From assembly GCF_021044685.1 (NCBI RefSeq), contig NZ_CP088014.1, forward strand, positions 3,954,001-4,018,000: a stretch of DNA of 64,000 bases, given 5' to 3'. Under the pieces are notes generated by a model. It was not told the DNA's origin, ran no database searches, and worked only from the letters and a program-made list of their open reading frames with translations. The stretch comes from Bradyrhizobium daqingense. Its GTDB lineage: Bacteria > Pseudomonadota > Alphaproteobacteria > Rhizobiales > Xanthobacteraceae. This document shows positions 52,492 through 62,643 of the stretch, piece after piece. The position numbers were made by a program, and so were the translations under genes. Each line of letters opens with the position of its first letter. Position 1 is the stretch's first letter.

Positions 52492-53805
52492 GTGAAGCAC
52501 GTCCTCGGCGCCGTCTGTGGCGCGTCCGCACTTTTGCTGGCCATCCCCGCGACGGCCGAAACGACCCTGACCATCGCCACCGTCAACAATGGCGACATGA
52601 TCCGCATGCAGGGGCTCACGAGCGAATTCACCAAGAAGAATCCCGACATCACCGTGAAGTGGGTGACGCTGGAGGAGAACGTGCTGCGCCAGCGCGTCAC
52701 CACCGATATCGCCACCAAGGGCGGCCAGTTCGACGTACTCACCATCGGCACCTACGAGGTGCCGATCTGGGCCAAGAAGGGCTGGCTGGTGCCGCTTGCC
52801 AATCTCGGCGCCGATTACGATGTCGCCGACCTCCTGCCGAAGATCAAGGATGCGGTCTCCACCGACGGCAAGCTCTACGCGGCGCCCTTCTACGGCGAAA
52901 GTTCGATGGTGATGTACCGCACCGATCTGTTCGAGAAGGCCGGCCTCAAGATGCCGGAAAAGCCGGCCTGGGACTTCGTGATCGACGCGGCCAAGAAGCT
53001 CACCGACAAGAGCGCCGGCACCTACGGCATTTGCCTGCGCGGCAAGGCGGGCTGGGGCGAGAACATGGCGTTCCTGTCGGCCATGGCCAATTCCTACGGT
53101 GCGCGCTGGTTCGACGAGAAGTGGCAGCCGCAGTTCAACACGCCGGAATGGAAGGCGACGCTGACGACCTACGTCAATCTCATGAAGGACGCCGGTCCTC
53201 CCGGCGCGAGTTCCAACGGCTTCAACGAGAATCTGGCGCTGTTCAATGCCGGCAAATGCGCGATGTGGATCGATGCCACGGTCGCAGCGTCCTTCGTCAC
53301 CAACCCGAAGGAGTCGAAGGTGGCCGACAAGGTCGGCTTCGCGCTCGCGCCCAACACGGGGCTCGGCAAGAACGCCAACTGGCTGTGGGCCTGGAATCTC
53401 GCGATTCCCGCCGGCTCGAAGAAGACCGAGGCGGCCGAGAAGTTCATCGCCTGGGCGACGAGCAAGGACTACACCAAGCTCGTGGCGTCGAAGGAGGGCT
53501 GGGCCAACGTGCCGCCGGGCACGCGGACCTCGCTCTACAACAATGAGGACTATCTGAAGGTCGCTCCCTTTGCGAAGCTGACGCTGGCCTCGATCGATGC
53601 CGCCGATCCGAACAAGCCCACGGTGAAACCGGTGCCTTATGTCGGCGTGCAATACGCCGCCATTCCCGAATTCCAGGGCATCGGCACCCAGGTGGGCCAG
53701 CAATTCTCGGCTGCGCTCGCGGGATCGATGACGGTCGATGCCGCCCTCACGGCCGCGCAATCGGCGACCGAGCGCGAGATGAAGCGCGCTGGCTACATCA
53801 AGTGA
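52492..53805 (+). CDS. smoE: Polyol ABC transporter binding protein, SmoE-like
   Basis: The 437-residue GTG-start protein has a signal peptide (about 1-22, ending LLAIPATA-ET) and a family-1 solute-binding fold. It resembles SmoE/MtlE-type sorbitol/mannitol-binding proteins (opening TLTIATVNNGDMIRMQGLTSEF). AGGGAGG lies before the GTG. It is followed by two permeases, an ATPase, a polyol dehydrogenase and two kinases in the same direction. Confidence 0.92.
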   Translation: MKHVLGAVCGASALLLAIPATAETTLTIATVNNGDMIRMQGLTSEFTKKNPDITVKWVTLEENVLRQRVTTDIATKGGQFDVLTIGTYEVPIWAKKGWLVPLANLGADYDVADLLPKIKDAVSTDGKLYAAPFYGESSMVMYRTDLFEKAGLKMPEKPAWDFVIDAAKKLTDKSAGTYGICLRGKAGWGENMAFLSAMANSYGARWFDEKWQPQFNTPEWKATLTTYVNLMKDAGPPGASSNGFNENLALFNAGKCAMWIDATVAASFVTNPKESKVADKVGFALAPNTGLGKNANWLWAWNLAIPAGSKKTEAAEKFIAWATSKDYTKLVASKEGWANVPPGTRTSLYNNEDYLKVAPFAKLTLASIDAADPNKPTVKPVPYVGVQYAAIPEFQGIGTQVGQQFSAALAGSMTVDAALTAAQSATEREMKRAGYIK

Positions 53806-53835
53806 ACCCGGGCTCTTCCTCCTGAGGTCAGACTC

Positions 53836-53874
53836 GCGGCCATCCGCCATTCCGGATGGGATGGCCGCTTTCTT
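53836..53874 (+). terminator. Stem-loop after smoE (partial terminator)
   Basis: GCGGCCATCC (53836-53845) pairs with GGATGGCCGC (53859-53868), followed by TTTCTT. It lies 31 bases after the smoE stop in a 151-base gap before the permease gene. It should reduce permease expression relative to binding protein, or stabilise smoE mRNA. Confidence 0.7.
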
Positions 53875-53956
53875 CCCAAGGTTTCATATTGACGCGTTTT
53901 CTTCCCGCGAACCGGTCTGCACTTCGCTCGAAAACGCTCTGAAGGAGAAGTCAGGG

Positions 53957-54829
53957 ATGGCAACCCGGCAGACGCAGATTCTTGCGCGCTCACTCCTGAC
54001 GCCGGCTGTCGGGCTGCTCTTCATCTGGATGATCGTCCCGCTCGCGCTGACGATCTATTTCTCGACCCTGCATTACAGCCTGCTCGATCCCGGCTCGGAA
54101 TCCTTCGTCGGCCTGGAGAACTTCCGCTACTTCCTCACCGATCCCGCCTTCCTCGCTTCGCTTCAGAACACCTTGGTGCTGGTCGGCTCGGTCTTGGCGC
54201 TCACTATCCTGCTCGGCATTCCCTTGGCGCTTCTGATGGACCAGCCCGTGATCGGACGCAATTTCGTGCGGCTGATGGTGATCGCGCCATTCTTCGTGAT
54301 GCCGACGGTGAGCGCGCTGGTCTGGAAGAACCTGCTGATGCATCCGGTCTCCGGCCTGTTCGCCTGGCTTGCCTCGCTGTTCGGCCTGACGCCGATCGAT
54401 TGGTTCAACGACGTGCCGCTGCTCGCGGTCATCCTGATCGTGACCTGGCAATGGCTGCCGTTCGCAACCTTGATCCTGCTCACAGCGCTGCAATCGCTCG
54501 ACGAGGAACAGAAGGAAGCTGCCGAGATGGATGGCGCCAGCGCGGTTTCGACCTTTATCTACATCACGCTCCCGCACCTTGCGCGCCCCATCACCGTGGT
54601 GATCCTGATCGAGACCATCTTCCTGCTCACGGTGTTCGCGGAGATCTTCGTCACCACCGGCGGAGGACCGGGCCTGCAGACCACCAACATCGCCTTCCTG
54701 ATCTATGCGCAGGCACTGATCCAGTTCGACGTCGGCAGCGCCTCCGCAGGCGGCCTCGTTGCTGTGGTGATCGCCAATATCGTTGCCTTCTTCCTGGTCC
54801 GCATCGTCGGCCGCAATTTGGAGGCCTGA
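53957..54829 (+). CDS. smoF: Polyol ABC transporter permease, SmoF-like
   Basis: I start at the ATG at 53957 (GAAGGAG upstream), giving 290 residues with six helices. The MalF-type coupling motif is EAAEMDGASAVSTFIYITLPHLARP. It pairs with the SmoG-type permease encoded next. An earlier in-frame ATG at 53861 lies in the stem-loop and is rejected. Confidence 0.93.
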   Translation: MATRQTQILARSLLTPAVGLLFIWMIVPLALTIYFSTLHYSLLDPGSESFVGLENFRYFLTDPAFLASLQNTLVLVGSVLALTILLGIPLALLMDQPVIGRNFVRLMVIAPFFVMPTVSALVWKNLLMHPVSGLFAWLASLFGLTPIDWFNDVPLLAVILIVTWQWLPFATLILLTALQSLDEEQKEAAEMDGASAVSTFIYITLPHLARPITVVILIETIFLLTVFAEIFVTTGGGPGLQTTNIAFLIYAQALIQFDVGSASAGGLVAVVIANIVAFFLVRIVGRNLEA

Positions 54830-54830
54830 C

Positions 54831-55661
54831 ATGGCACGGATGGCGACGACGCAGCGGGTGGTGGTCTCGACGATCGGGGCTTGGTTCTTCGGCTTCCTGA
54901 TCTTCTTCCCGATCCTCTGGATGGTGCTGGCGAGCTTCAAGACCGAGCTCGAGGCATTCGCGATACCGCCATCTTTCCTGTTCTTCCACTGGACCACGGA
55001 GAACTATGCGACGGTGCAGGAGCGCAGCGACTATCTGCACCACGCGATGAACTCGATCATCATCGCCGGCGGCTCGACGCTGATTGCGCTCTTGATCGCC
55101 ATTCCCGCGGCCTGGTCGATGGCGTTCTCGCCGACCAAGCGCACCAAGGACATCCTGCTCTGGATGCTCTCGACCAAGATGATGCCGCCGGTAGGCGTGC
55201 TGGTGCCGATCTATCTGATCTACAAGTCTTTCGGCCTGCTCGATTCCCGCATCGGCCTCGTCTTCATCCTGTGCCTCGGGAATTTGCCGATCGTGATCTG
55301 GATGCTCTTCACTTACTTCAAGGAAATCCCGCGCGACATCCTGGAGGCCGCGCGCATGGACGGCGCCACCATCGGTCGCGAACTCGTCTATGTCCTGACG
55401 CCGATGGCGATCCCAGGACTTGCGTCCACGCTGCTGCTCAATCTGATCCTGGCTTGGAACGAGGCGTTCTGGACGCTCAACCTGTCGACCTCGAACGCCG
55501 CGCCGCTCACAACGTTCATCGCGTCCTATTCGAGCCCGGAGGGGCTGTTCTGGGCCAAGCTGTCGGCGGCTTCGACGATGGCGATCGCGCCCATTCTCGT
55601 CCTCGGTTGGTTCAGCCAGAAGCAGCTCGTGCGCGGGCTCACCTTTGGCGCAGTGAAGTAG
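54831..55661 (+). CDS. smoG: Polyol ABC transporter permease, SmoG-like
   Basis: From the ATG at 54831 (GGAGG upstream) the protein has 276 residues, six helices and the MalG-type motif EAARMDGATIGRELVYVLTPMAIPG. It follows smoF with one base between stop and start, consistent with tight co-expression as a heterodimer. Confidence 0.93.
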   Translation: MARMATTQRVVVSTIGAWFFGFLIFFPILWMVLASFKTELEAFAIPPSFLFFHWTTENYATVQERSDYLHHAMNSIIIAGGSTLIALLIAIPAAWSMAFSPTKRTKDILLWMLSTKMMPPVGVLVPIYLIYKSFGLLDSRIGLVFILCLGNLPIVIWMLFTYFKEIPRDILEAARMDGATIGRELVYVLTPMAIPGLASTLLLNLILAWNEAFWTLNLSTSNAAPLTTFIASYSSPEGLFWAKLSAASTMAIAPILVLGWFSQKQLVRGLTFGAVK

Positions 55662-55676
55662 AGGGGCTGCCGGATC

Positions 55677-56684
<1,008 letters not shown>

Positions 56685-56715
56685 CAAGAAACGGCAAGAC
56701 AACGGAAAGACGGCC

Positions 56716-57489
56716 ATGTATCTGGAAAAATTCAAGCTTGATGGCAAGACCGCGTTCATCACCGGCGGCGGGCAGGGCATCGGGCTCGCCTGCGCCGAGG
56801 CGCTGGCTGAGGCCGGAGCCAGGGTCGTCATCGGCGATCGTGACGGCAAGGTCGCGGACAGTGCAAAGGCCAGCCTGAAGGCCAAAGGCTACGACATCGA
56901 GACCGCGATCATGGACGTCACCGATACCAGGCGTGTGGCGGAGGTTGCGGGCGAGCTCGTCGCCCGTCACGGCAAGGTCGACATCCTCGTCAACAATGCC
57001 GGCATTGCGCGCAGCGAGACGCCGGCCGAGACCGTCACCGACGAGCATTGGCTCAACGTCATCGACGTCAATCTCAACGGCACCTTCTGGTGCTGCCGCG
57101 AGTTCGGCAAGCACATGCTGAAGGCTGGAAGCGGCGCCATCGTCAATGTCGGCTCGATGTCGGGCTTCATCGTCAACAAGCCGCAGGAGCAGTGCTTCTA
57201 CAACGCCTCCAAGGCCGGCGTGCATCATCTGACCAAGTCGCTCGCGGCCGAATGGGGTGCGCGCGGCATCCGCGTCAACGCGGTGGCGCCGACCTATATC
57301 GAAACGCCGCTGAACGCTTTCGTGAAGAGCAATCCCAAGATGTACGACGCCTGGATCGGTGGAACTCCGATGGCGCGGATGGGGCAGGTCGAAGAAATCG
57401 CCTCCGTCGTGCTGTTCCTCTCGTCGGAGGCCGCGAGCCTGATGACCGGCAGCATCGTGCTGGTGGATGGCGGCTACACTTGCTGGTAG
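56716..57489 (+). CDS. Short-chain polyol dehydrogenase
   Basis: From the ATG at 56716 the protein has 257 residues. It has the SDR cofactor motif TGGGQGIG, NNAG, and catalytic Ser147, Tyr162 and Lys166 (motif FYNASKAGV). It is similar to sorbitol, arabitol or galactitol dehydrogenases (opening MYLEKFKLDGKTAFITGG). It would oxidise an imported polyol to a ketose. Which polyol cannot be said from sequence; the two downstream kinases suggest fructose- and/or pentulose-yielding substrates. Confidence 0.9.
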   Translation: MYLEKFKLDGKTAFITGGGQGIGLACAEALAEAGARVVIGDRDGKVADSAKASLKAKGYDIETAIMDVTDTRRVAEVAGELVARHGKVDILVNNAGIARSETPAETVTDEHWLNVIDVNLNGTFWCCREFGKHMLKAGSGAIVNVGSMSGFIVNKPQEQCFYNASKAGVHHLTKSLAAEWGARGIRVNAVAPTYIETPLNAFVKSNPKMYDAWIGGTPMARMGQVEEIASVVLFLSSEAASLMTGSIVLVDGGYTCW

Positions 57490-57526
57490 GCTTGCGTCAC
57501 AATCGACGAAGCGACCGGGAGCGACA

Positions 57527-59170
57527 ATGCCGCGAGCCTATATCGGCGTCGACGTAGGGACCACGAGCACGCGGGCGGGGGTGTTCGACGAGGCCGGAAC
57601 GCTGCTCGCGATGGCGCGGCATCCCATCCGGACGTGGCACGAGGCCGGCGACATCGTCGAGCAGTCCTCCCAGGACATCTGGGAGGCCTGCGCGATATCG
57701 GTACGCGCGGCGATGACGGAATCCGGCATCGGGCCGGAGAACGTCGCCGGCATCGGCTTCGATGCCACTTGCTCCCTGGTGGTGCTCGACAAGGCCGGCG
57801 AGTCGGTCACCGTCAGTGCCTCCGGCGATCCGCAGCGCAACGTCATCGTCTGGATGGACCATCGCGCCACCGCCGAGGCGCGATTGATCAACGAGACCGA
57901 GGATCCCGTGCTGCGATATGTCGGCGGCTCGATCTCGCCCGAGATGGAGATGCCGAAGTTGTTGTGGCTGAAGCGGCACCTGCGCGCCAGTTTCGACGCT
58001 GCCGGTCATTTCTTCGATTTGGCGGATTACCTGACCTGGCGCGCGACCGGCTCGCTCCAGCGCTCGACTTGCACCGTCACCTGCAAATGGAATTATCTCG
58101 CGCATGATGGCAGCTGGAGTGCGCCATTCTTCAAGCGCATCGGGCTGTCGGACTTCGTGAGCGAAAAATATGCCCGCATCGGTACCGAGATCGTCGCCCC
58201 CGGCACGCGGCTCGGCGCGGGCCTCACCCACTCGGCCGCGACCGACCTCGGCCTGTCGCCGGCCACGCCGGTCGGGGCCTCCCTGATCGACGCGCATGCC
58301 GGCGGCATCGGTGCGATCGGCGGACGCGACGGATCGGGTGGCGCGGCGGATGCCTGCGATCGCCTCGCCTACATCATGGGAACGTCGGCCTGCATCATGG
58401 CGACGACGAAGCAGCCATGCTTCGTGCCGGGCGTCTGGGGCCCTTATTATTCCGGCATGGTGCCGGACTTCTGGCTCAATGAGGGCGGCCAGTCGGCCGC
58501 GGGCGCCGCAATCGACCATCTGCTCAAATCCCATCCTGGGCATGCCGAGGCCAGCGCGGCAGCGCGCAAGGAGGGCCTCGACCTCATCGACTTCCTCGAA
58601 CGCCGCATCATCGCGCGCACAGGCGATGCCAGCCGCGCCGCGCTGCTCGCCCGCGATGTCCACGTCATGCCCGAATTCATCGGTAACCGCTCGCCCTACG
58701 CTGATCCCGACACGCGCGCGGTAATCGCGGGCCTCGATCTCGACACTGATATCGCTTCAATGGAACGTCTGTTCGTCGCTGGCCTGTGCGGGCTGGCCTA
58801 TGGGCTTGCCGAGGTGATCGAGGCCTTTGCCGCGCATGGCGTGCGTTCCAGCATCATGATCATGGGTGGCGGCGCCAGCCGAAGCCCGCTGGTGCGGCAG
58901 ATCATGGCCGACACGACCGGCCTGACCGTCGCGCTGCCGCAAACGAAAGAGCCGGTGCTGCTGGGCGCGGCGATGCTGGGCGCGGTCGCCGGCGGCGCCT
59001 ATGCCTCGATCGGCGAGACTATGGCGAAAATGTCGGCGCTGGGACGGAAGAGCGAGCCGACCGCGCCCGACATGGCCGCCTTTCACGCCCGCAAGCGCGA
59101 GGTCTACAAGCTGCTGCGCGAGGTCGATCGCGGCAGCCGCGCGGCGATGCGCGAAAGCGCGAGAGGTTGA
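57527..59170 (+). CDS. FGGY-family pentulose kinase (D-ribulokinase-like)
   Basis: From the ATG at 57527 (GGGAG upstream) the protein has 547 residues, with the FGGY N-terminal motif YIGVDVGTTSTRAGVF, the segment GFDATCSLVVLD typical of the D-ribulose-kinase group, and the C-terminal ATP motif MIMGGGASRSPLVRQIMAD. It would phosphorylate D-ribulose, or a related pentulose such as xylulose. That fits ribitol or arabitol as one substrate of the upstream dehydrogenase. Confidence 0.9.
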   Translation: MPRAYIGVDVGTTSTRAGVFDEAGTLLAMARHPIRTWHEAGDIVEQSSQDIWEACAISVRAAMTESGIGPENVAGIGFDATCSLVVLDKAGESVTVSASGDPQRNVIVWMDHRATAEARLINETEDPVLRYVGGSISPEMEMPKLLWLKRHLRASFDAAGHFFDLADYLTWRATGSLQRSTCTVTCKWNYLAHDGSWSAPFFKRIGLSDFVSEKYARIGTEIVAPGTRLGAGLTHSAATDLGLSPATPVGASLIDAHAGGIGAIGGRDGSGGAADACDRLAYIMGTSACIMATTKQPCFVPGVWGPYYSGMVPDFWLNEGGQSAAGAAIDHLLKSHPGHAEASAAARKEGLDLIDFLERRIIARTGDASRAALLARDVHVMPEFIGNRSPYADPDTRAVIAGLDLDTDIASMERLFVAGLCGLAYGLAEVIEAFAAHGVRSSIMIMGGGASRSPLVRQIMADTTGLTVALPQTKEPVLLGAAMLGAVAGGAYASIGETMAKMSALGRKSEPTAPDMAAFHARKREVYKLLREVDRGSRAAMRESARG

Positions 59171-59174
59171 ACGG

Positions 59175-60110
59175 ATGCTGATAACGAGCGGCGATGCGCT
59201 GATCGATTTCGTGCCGACGCGAAACGCCGACGGCCGCGACGCAGTGATGCCTGCGGTCGGCGGTTCCTGCCTCAACGTCGCGATCGGCATGGCGCGGCTG
59301 GGCGCGCCGACCGGTTTTGTCGGCGGCATCTCGACCGATCTGTTCGGGCGCATGATCGCCGATCACGCCGCGGCTTCCAAGGTCGACCTCAGTCTCGCCA
59401 CTCGCGGCGATCATCAGACCACGCTCGCCTTCGTCCGCATCGTTGCGGGCGAATCGCATTATGCTTTCTACGATGCCGAGACTGCGACGCGGGAATGGAC
59501 CTATCGGCGCGGAACAATTCCGCTCGGCGGGATCGAGGCGCTGCATGTCGGCTCCACCACGCTGGTCAACGACCGGGGCGCGGCGGAGACGACGGCGCTG
59601 GTCGCGGATGCAAGGGCGTCGTCGACGATCTCCTTCGATCCGAACTGTCGCCCGATCCTCGTCAAGGACAAGCCGGCCTACCTCGCGCGCATGGCCGCGT
59701 TTGCCGCGACGGCCGATCTCATCAAGATGTCCGACGTCGATTTTTCCTATCTGTTCGGCGACGAGCCGTATCAGCAGCGGGCGACCATGCTGCTCGGGCA
59801 GGGCGCGAGCCTCGTCGTCATCACCCGCGGCAACGATGGCGCGATGGCCTGGCACGCGGGAGCAGGGGAGATCGAGGTCGCCTCGCCCAAGGTCGAGGTA
59901 GCCGACACGATCGGTGCCGGCGACAGCTTTCAGGCCGCACTGCTGTTCGCCCTGCACAAGCAGGGTCGCATCGCCCGGCAAGTCCTGAAGGACATCAGTG
60001 CCGACGAACTCCGCCGTGCGCTGTCCTTCGCCGCCAATTGCGCCGGCCTCACATGCACTCGTCCGGGCGCCGATCCGCCCTGGAGTCACGAGGTGACTTG
60101 GAGCTTGTAG
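59175..60110 (+). CDS. PfkB-family carbohydrate kinase (fructokinase-like)
   Basis: The 311-residue protein starts at the ATG at 59175, 4 bases after the FGGY gene. It has the PfkB opening GDALIDFVPTR, the substrate motif GGSCLNVAIGMARLG and the catalytic-Asp motif DTIGAGDSFQAALLFAL. It is most like fructokinases and would make fructose 6-phosphate from fructose formed out of sorbitol or mannitol. It ends the polyol operon, convergent with lysR. Confidence 0.9.
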   Translation: MLITSGDALIDFVPTRNADGRDAVMPAVGGSCLNVAIGMARLGAPTGFVGGISTDLFGRMIADHAAASKVDLSLATRGDHQTTLAFVRIVAGESHYAFYDAETATREWTYRRGTIPLGGIEALHVGSTTLVNDRGAAETTALVADARASSTISFDPNCRPILVKDKPAYLARMAAFAATADLIKMSDVDFSYLFGDEPYQQRATMLLGQGASLVVITRGNDGAMAWHAGAGEIEVASPKVEVADTIGAGDSFQAALLFALHKQGRIARQVLKDISADELRRALSFAANCAGLTCTRPGADPPWSHEVTWSL

Positions 60111-60117
60111 CGCGACC

Positions 60118-61005
60118 TCACATCCGCGCAGCGGCCTTCTCGGCGCATTTGAGGAAGGTCCCGATCAGGGGGCTCTGCGAGTCCCGCCGCCAGCAGACGG
60201 CGATATCGAGAGAGTCGGTGACGTCCCGCAGAGGCCTGAACACGACGCCGCGCGGCGCGCCGAGCTGCGCGCAGGCCGGCAAGATGGCGAGACCTTCGCC
60301 GGCCAGAACCAGGCTCATCGCCGAATGCACTGTCTCCACCCGGCTGGCGATCGGCATCACGACCTGGTGCCGACGCAACAAGGGGACGACGGCGGAGGAG
60401 GCGGGCCCATGGTCCGGATGCGGCAGGGCGATCAGCGGACGCCCCTGCAGCCGGGCCATCGGCACGGAGCTCAGCCGCGCAAGCGGGGAGCGGATCGGCA
60501 TCGCCAGCATGAAAGGCTGCGCACCGATCCGGGCCACCTGGATCTCGGGATGGTTGATTGCCGGCATGCACAGCGCGACCGTGACGCTGCGGTCGAGCAC
60601 GCGAGCCTCGCGCGTCGAGGCGCTGAGCTCGGCGAAGCCGAGGTCGACGCCGGGGACCGCGCGGCGCAGCTCGGGGATGAGCCGTGGCAGCATCGCATTC
60701 GCCAGCACGAACATGTAACCCACCGACAGCCGTCCTCGCCGCCCCGAAGCAACCGCGCGCGCGGCTTCGGCGCCGTCGGCTGCAAGGGCGAGCGCTTCGC
60801 TCGCGCGCGCCAACAACGCCTGACCCGCCTCCGTCAGATCGATGCCGCGAGTTCCGCGGAGGAAGAGCGGCGCGCCGATTTCCGCTTCGAGCTTACGGAT
60901 CTGGACCGAAAGCGGCGGCTGCGCCATCCGGAGCCGCTCAGCAGCCTTGCCGATGCTGCGCGCCTCGGCGACGGCGACGAAATAGCGGAGCCGGCGAAGG
61001 TCCAT
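60118..61005 (-). CDS. LysR-family regulator
   Basis: I start at the ATG at 61005, giving 295 residues; in-frame ATGs at 61011 and 61083 are alternatives. It has the LysR helix-turn-helix (about 3-60; motif RSIGKAAERLRMAQPPLSVQIRKLEAEIG) and a substrate-binding domain. It is divergent from the amidase gene across about 130 bases and probably activates it and the peptide-type transporter. Confidence 0.92.
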   Translation of the reverse strand: MDLRRLRYFVAVAEARSIGKAAERLRMAQPPLSVQIRKLEAEIGAPLFLRGTRGIDLTEAGQALLARASEALALAADGAEAARAVASGRRGRLSVGYMFVLANAMLPRLIPELRRAVPGVDLGFAELSASTREARVLDRSVTVALCMPAINHPEIQVARIGAQPFMLAMPIRSPLARLSSVPMARLQGRPLIALPHPDHGPASSAVVPLLRRHQVVMPIASRVETVHSAMSLVLAGEGLAILPACAQLGAPRGVVFRPLRDVTDSLDIAVCWRRDSQSPLIGTFLKCAEKAAARM

Positions 61006-61065
61006 TGGCATACCGAAAGCATATGGGTTGGCATCAAAAATCGTATTGGACGGAGTTAACAAAAC

Positions 61066-61097
61066 TGTCATTCTCGCTGTCAATGCTTGTCAATGCC
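61066..61097. promoter_or_regulatory. TGTCA repeats between lysR and the amidase gene
   Basis: TGTCA occurs at 61066, 61078 and 61088. The last two are part of a near-perfect tandem 10-base repeat (TGTCAATGC[T/C]). It lies in the divergent lysR/amidase region, where LysR sites are expected. There is no clear T-N11-A palindrome, so the assignment is tentative. Confidence 0.35.
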
Positions 61098-61136
61098 TGG
61101 GCCAACGGCGGCCCGCCTTCGGAGCGTGATTTGACG

Positions 61137-62558
61137 ATGAGCGGCGATCCCTGTCTCTTGTCCGCAACCGAACTGCGCAGGCTCATCGCCGGAAAGCGGA
61201 TTTCGCCCGTCGAGATCGTCCGCGCCGTGCTCGCGCGCGCCGAGGCGCTCCAGCCCGAACTGAACTGCTTCATCACGCTGTGCGGTGACGAGGCGTTCGC
61301 GGCGGCGCGCGAAGCCGAGCGCAAGGTGATGGCCGGCGAGACGCTCGGCCTGCTGCACGGCATCCCCGTCACCGTCAAGGACATCGTCAACACGAAGGGG
61401 GTCAAGACCACCTTCGGCGCCGTTCCCTACAAGGACAATGTGCCGAACGAGGATGCCGTCGCGGTGGCGCGGCTGCGCAGCGAGGGTGCGATCCTGATCG
61501 GCAAGACCACGACGCCGGAGTTTGGCAGCAAGTGCCTGACGGACTCGCCCTTGTTCGGCCGCACCCGCAATGCGTGGAGCGCGGAGCGTTCCTCCGGCGG
61601 CTCCAGCGGCGGTGCGGCGGTTGCCGTTGCGAGCGGCATCGCGCCGCTCGCGATCGCGACCGACGGCGGCGGCTCGACGCGGATTCCTGCCGCCTGCAAC
61701 GGCGTGGTGGGCTTGAAGCAGAGCAACGGCGTGATCCCGCACAGTCAGGCGCTCGACGCGTTCGGCAACCAGACCTATGTCACGCCGACCACGCGCACCG
61801 TCGCCGACACCGCGCTGATGATGCAGGCGATGGCTGGCGAGGACGCTTGCGACCCCTGGTCGATCGGCGTCCCCGTGCCCGACTTCATCGGTACCGCTGC
61901 CCCGCGAGGCGATCTGCGCGGGCAGAGGATCCTGTACTGCCTGGCGCCGCCCGGCCGTCCGGTGTCCGCCGACGTCGCAACCGGCTTCAAGGCGAGCCTC
62001 GACCTTCTGGCAGGGCTCGGCGCCGAGCTCGAGGAATTCTCCGGCGAGGGCTTCGACATCGAGCCGATCTGGCGCGCCATCAACCACACGGTCTGGCGTA
62101 CGCGGTTTGCGAAGCTCGCAGCCGAGCACAGGGACGAGCTGAGCGAGGCATTTCTCAAGCAGCTCGCGCTCGCGACCGAGGTCAGCGGCGTCGACTACCA
62201 AGAGGCGATGTTCGCGCGCACCGCGCTGTTCCGCCGGGTGCAATCGCTGCTTGCGCGCGGGCACCTGCTGGCGATGCCGACCCTGACGCGCACCGCGCTG
62301 CCGATCGAGCAGGATTTGTTCGGCCGGATCGAGATCGACGGCGAGCATTTCGACAGCGTTCGGCCGCATTGGTTTCCCTGGACCATGCCGTTCAATATGA
62401 CTGGCCATCCCGCGATCAGCCTGCCCTGCGGCTTTGGCCGCGATGGCCTGCCGATCGGGCTCCAGCTCGTCGGCCGTTTCCGCGGCGACGCCGAACTGCT
62501 GCGCGTCGGTGCGCTGTTCGAGGCTTCGAGCGACCTTCTGTCCCGCCGGCCGGCTTGA
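61137..62558 (+). CDS. Amidase (amidase-signature family)
   Basis: From the ATG at 61137 the protein has 473 residues. The Ser-cisSer-Lys triad is visible: Lys81 (motif GIPVTVKDIVNTKG), cis-Ser156 (motif SSGGSSGGAA) and nucleophile Ser180 (motif TDGGGSTRIPAA). It would hydrolyse an amide to acid and ammonia or amine. An in-frame ATG at 61084 would add 17 residues. It is followed by peptide-type ABC permeases, suggesting import and hydrolysis of an amide- or peptide-like compound, under LysR control. Confidence 0.91.
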   Translation: MSGDPCLLSATELRRLIAGKRISPVEIVRAVLARAEALQPELNCFITLCGDEAFAAAREAERKVMAGETLGLLHGIPVTVKDIVNTKGVKTTFGAVPYKDNVPNEDAVAVARLRSEGAILIGKTTTPEFGSKCLTDSPLFGRTRNAWSAERSSGGSSGGAAVAVASGIAPLAIATDGGGSTRIPAACNGVVGLKQSNGVIPHSQALDAFGNQTYVTPTTRTVADTALMMQAMAGEDACDPWSIGVPVPDFIGTAAPRGDLRGQRILYCLAPPGRPVSADVATGFKASLDLLAGLGAELEEFSGEGFDIEPIWRAINHTVWRTRFAKLAAEHRDELSEAFLKQLALATEVSGVDYQEAMFARTALFRRVQSLLARGHLLAMPTLTRTALPIEQDLFGRIEIDGEHFDSVRPHWFPWTMPFNMTGHPAISLPCGFGRDGLPIGLQLVGRFRGDAELLRVGALFEASSDLLSRRPA

Positions 62559-62643
62559 GGGAAACGGACATGCTGCAAAGAGCTTGCCTCCGCCGTCCAG
62601 ACATGTTGATCGTGCGGCGAGTGAGCCCTGAAGCCGAGCACGC

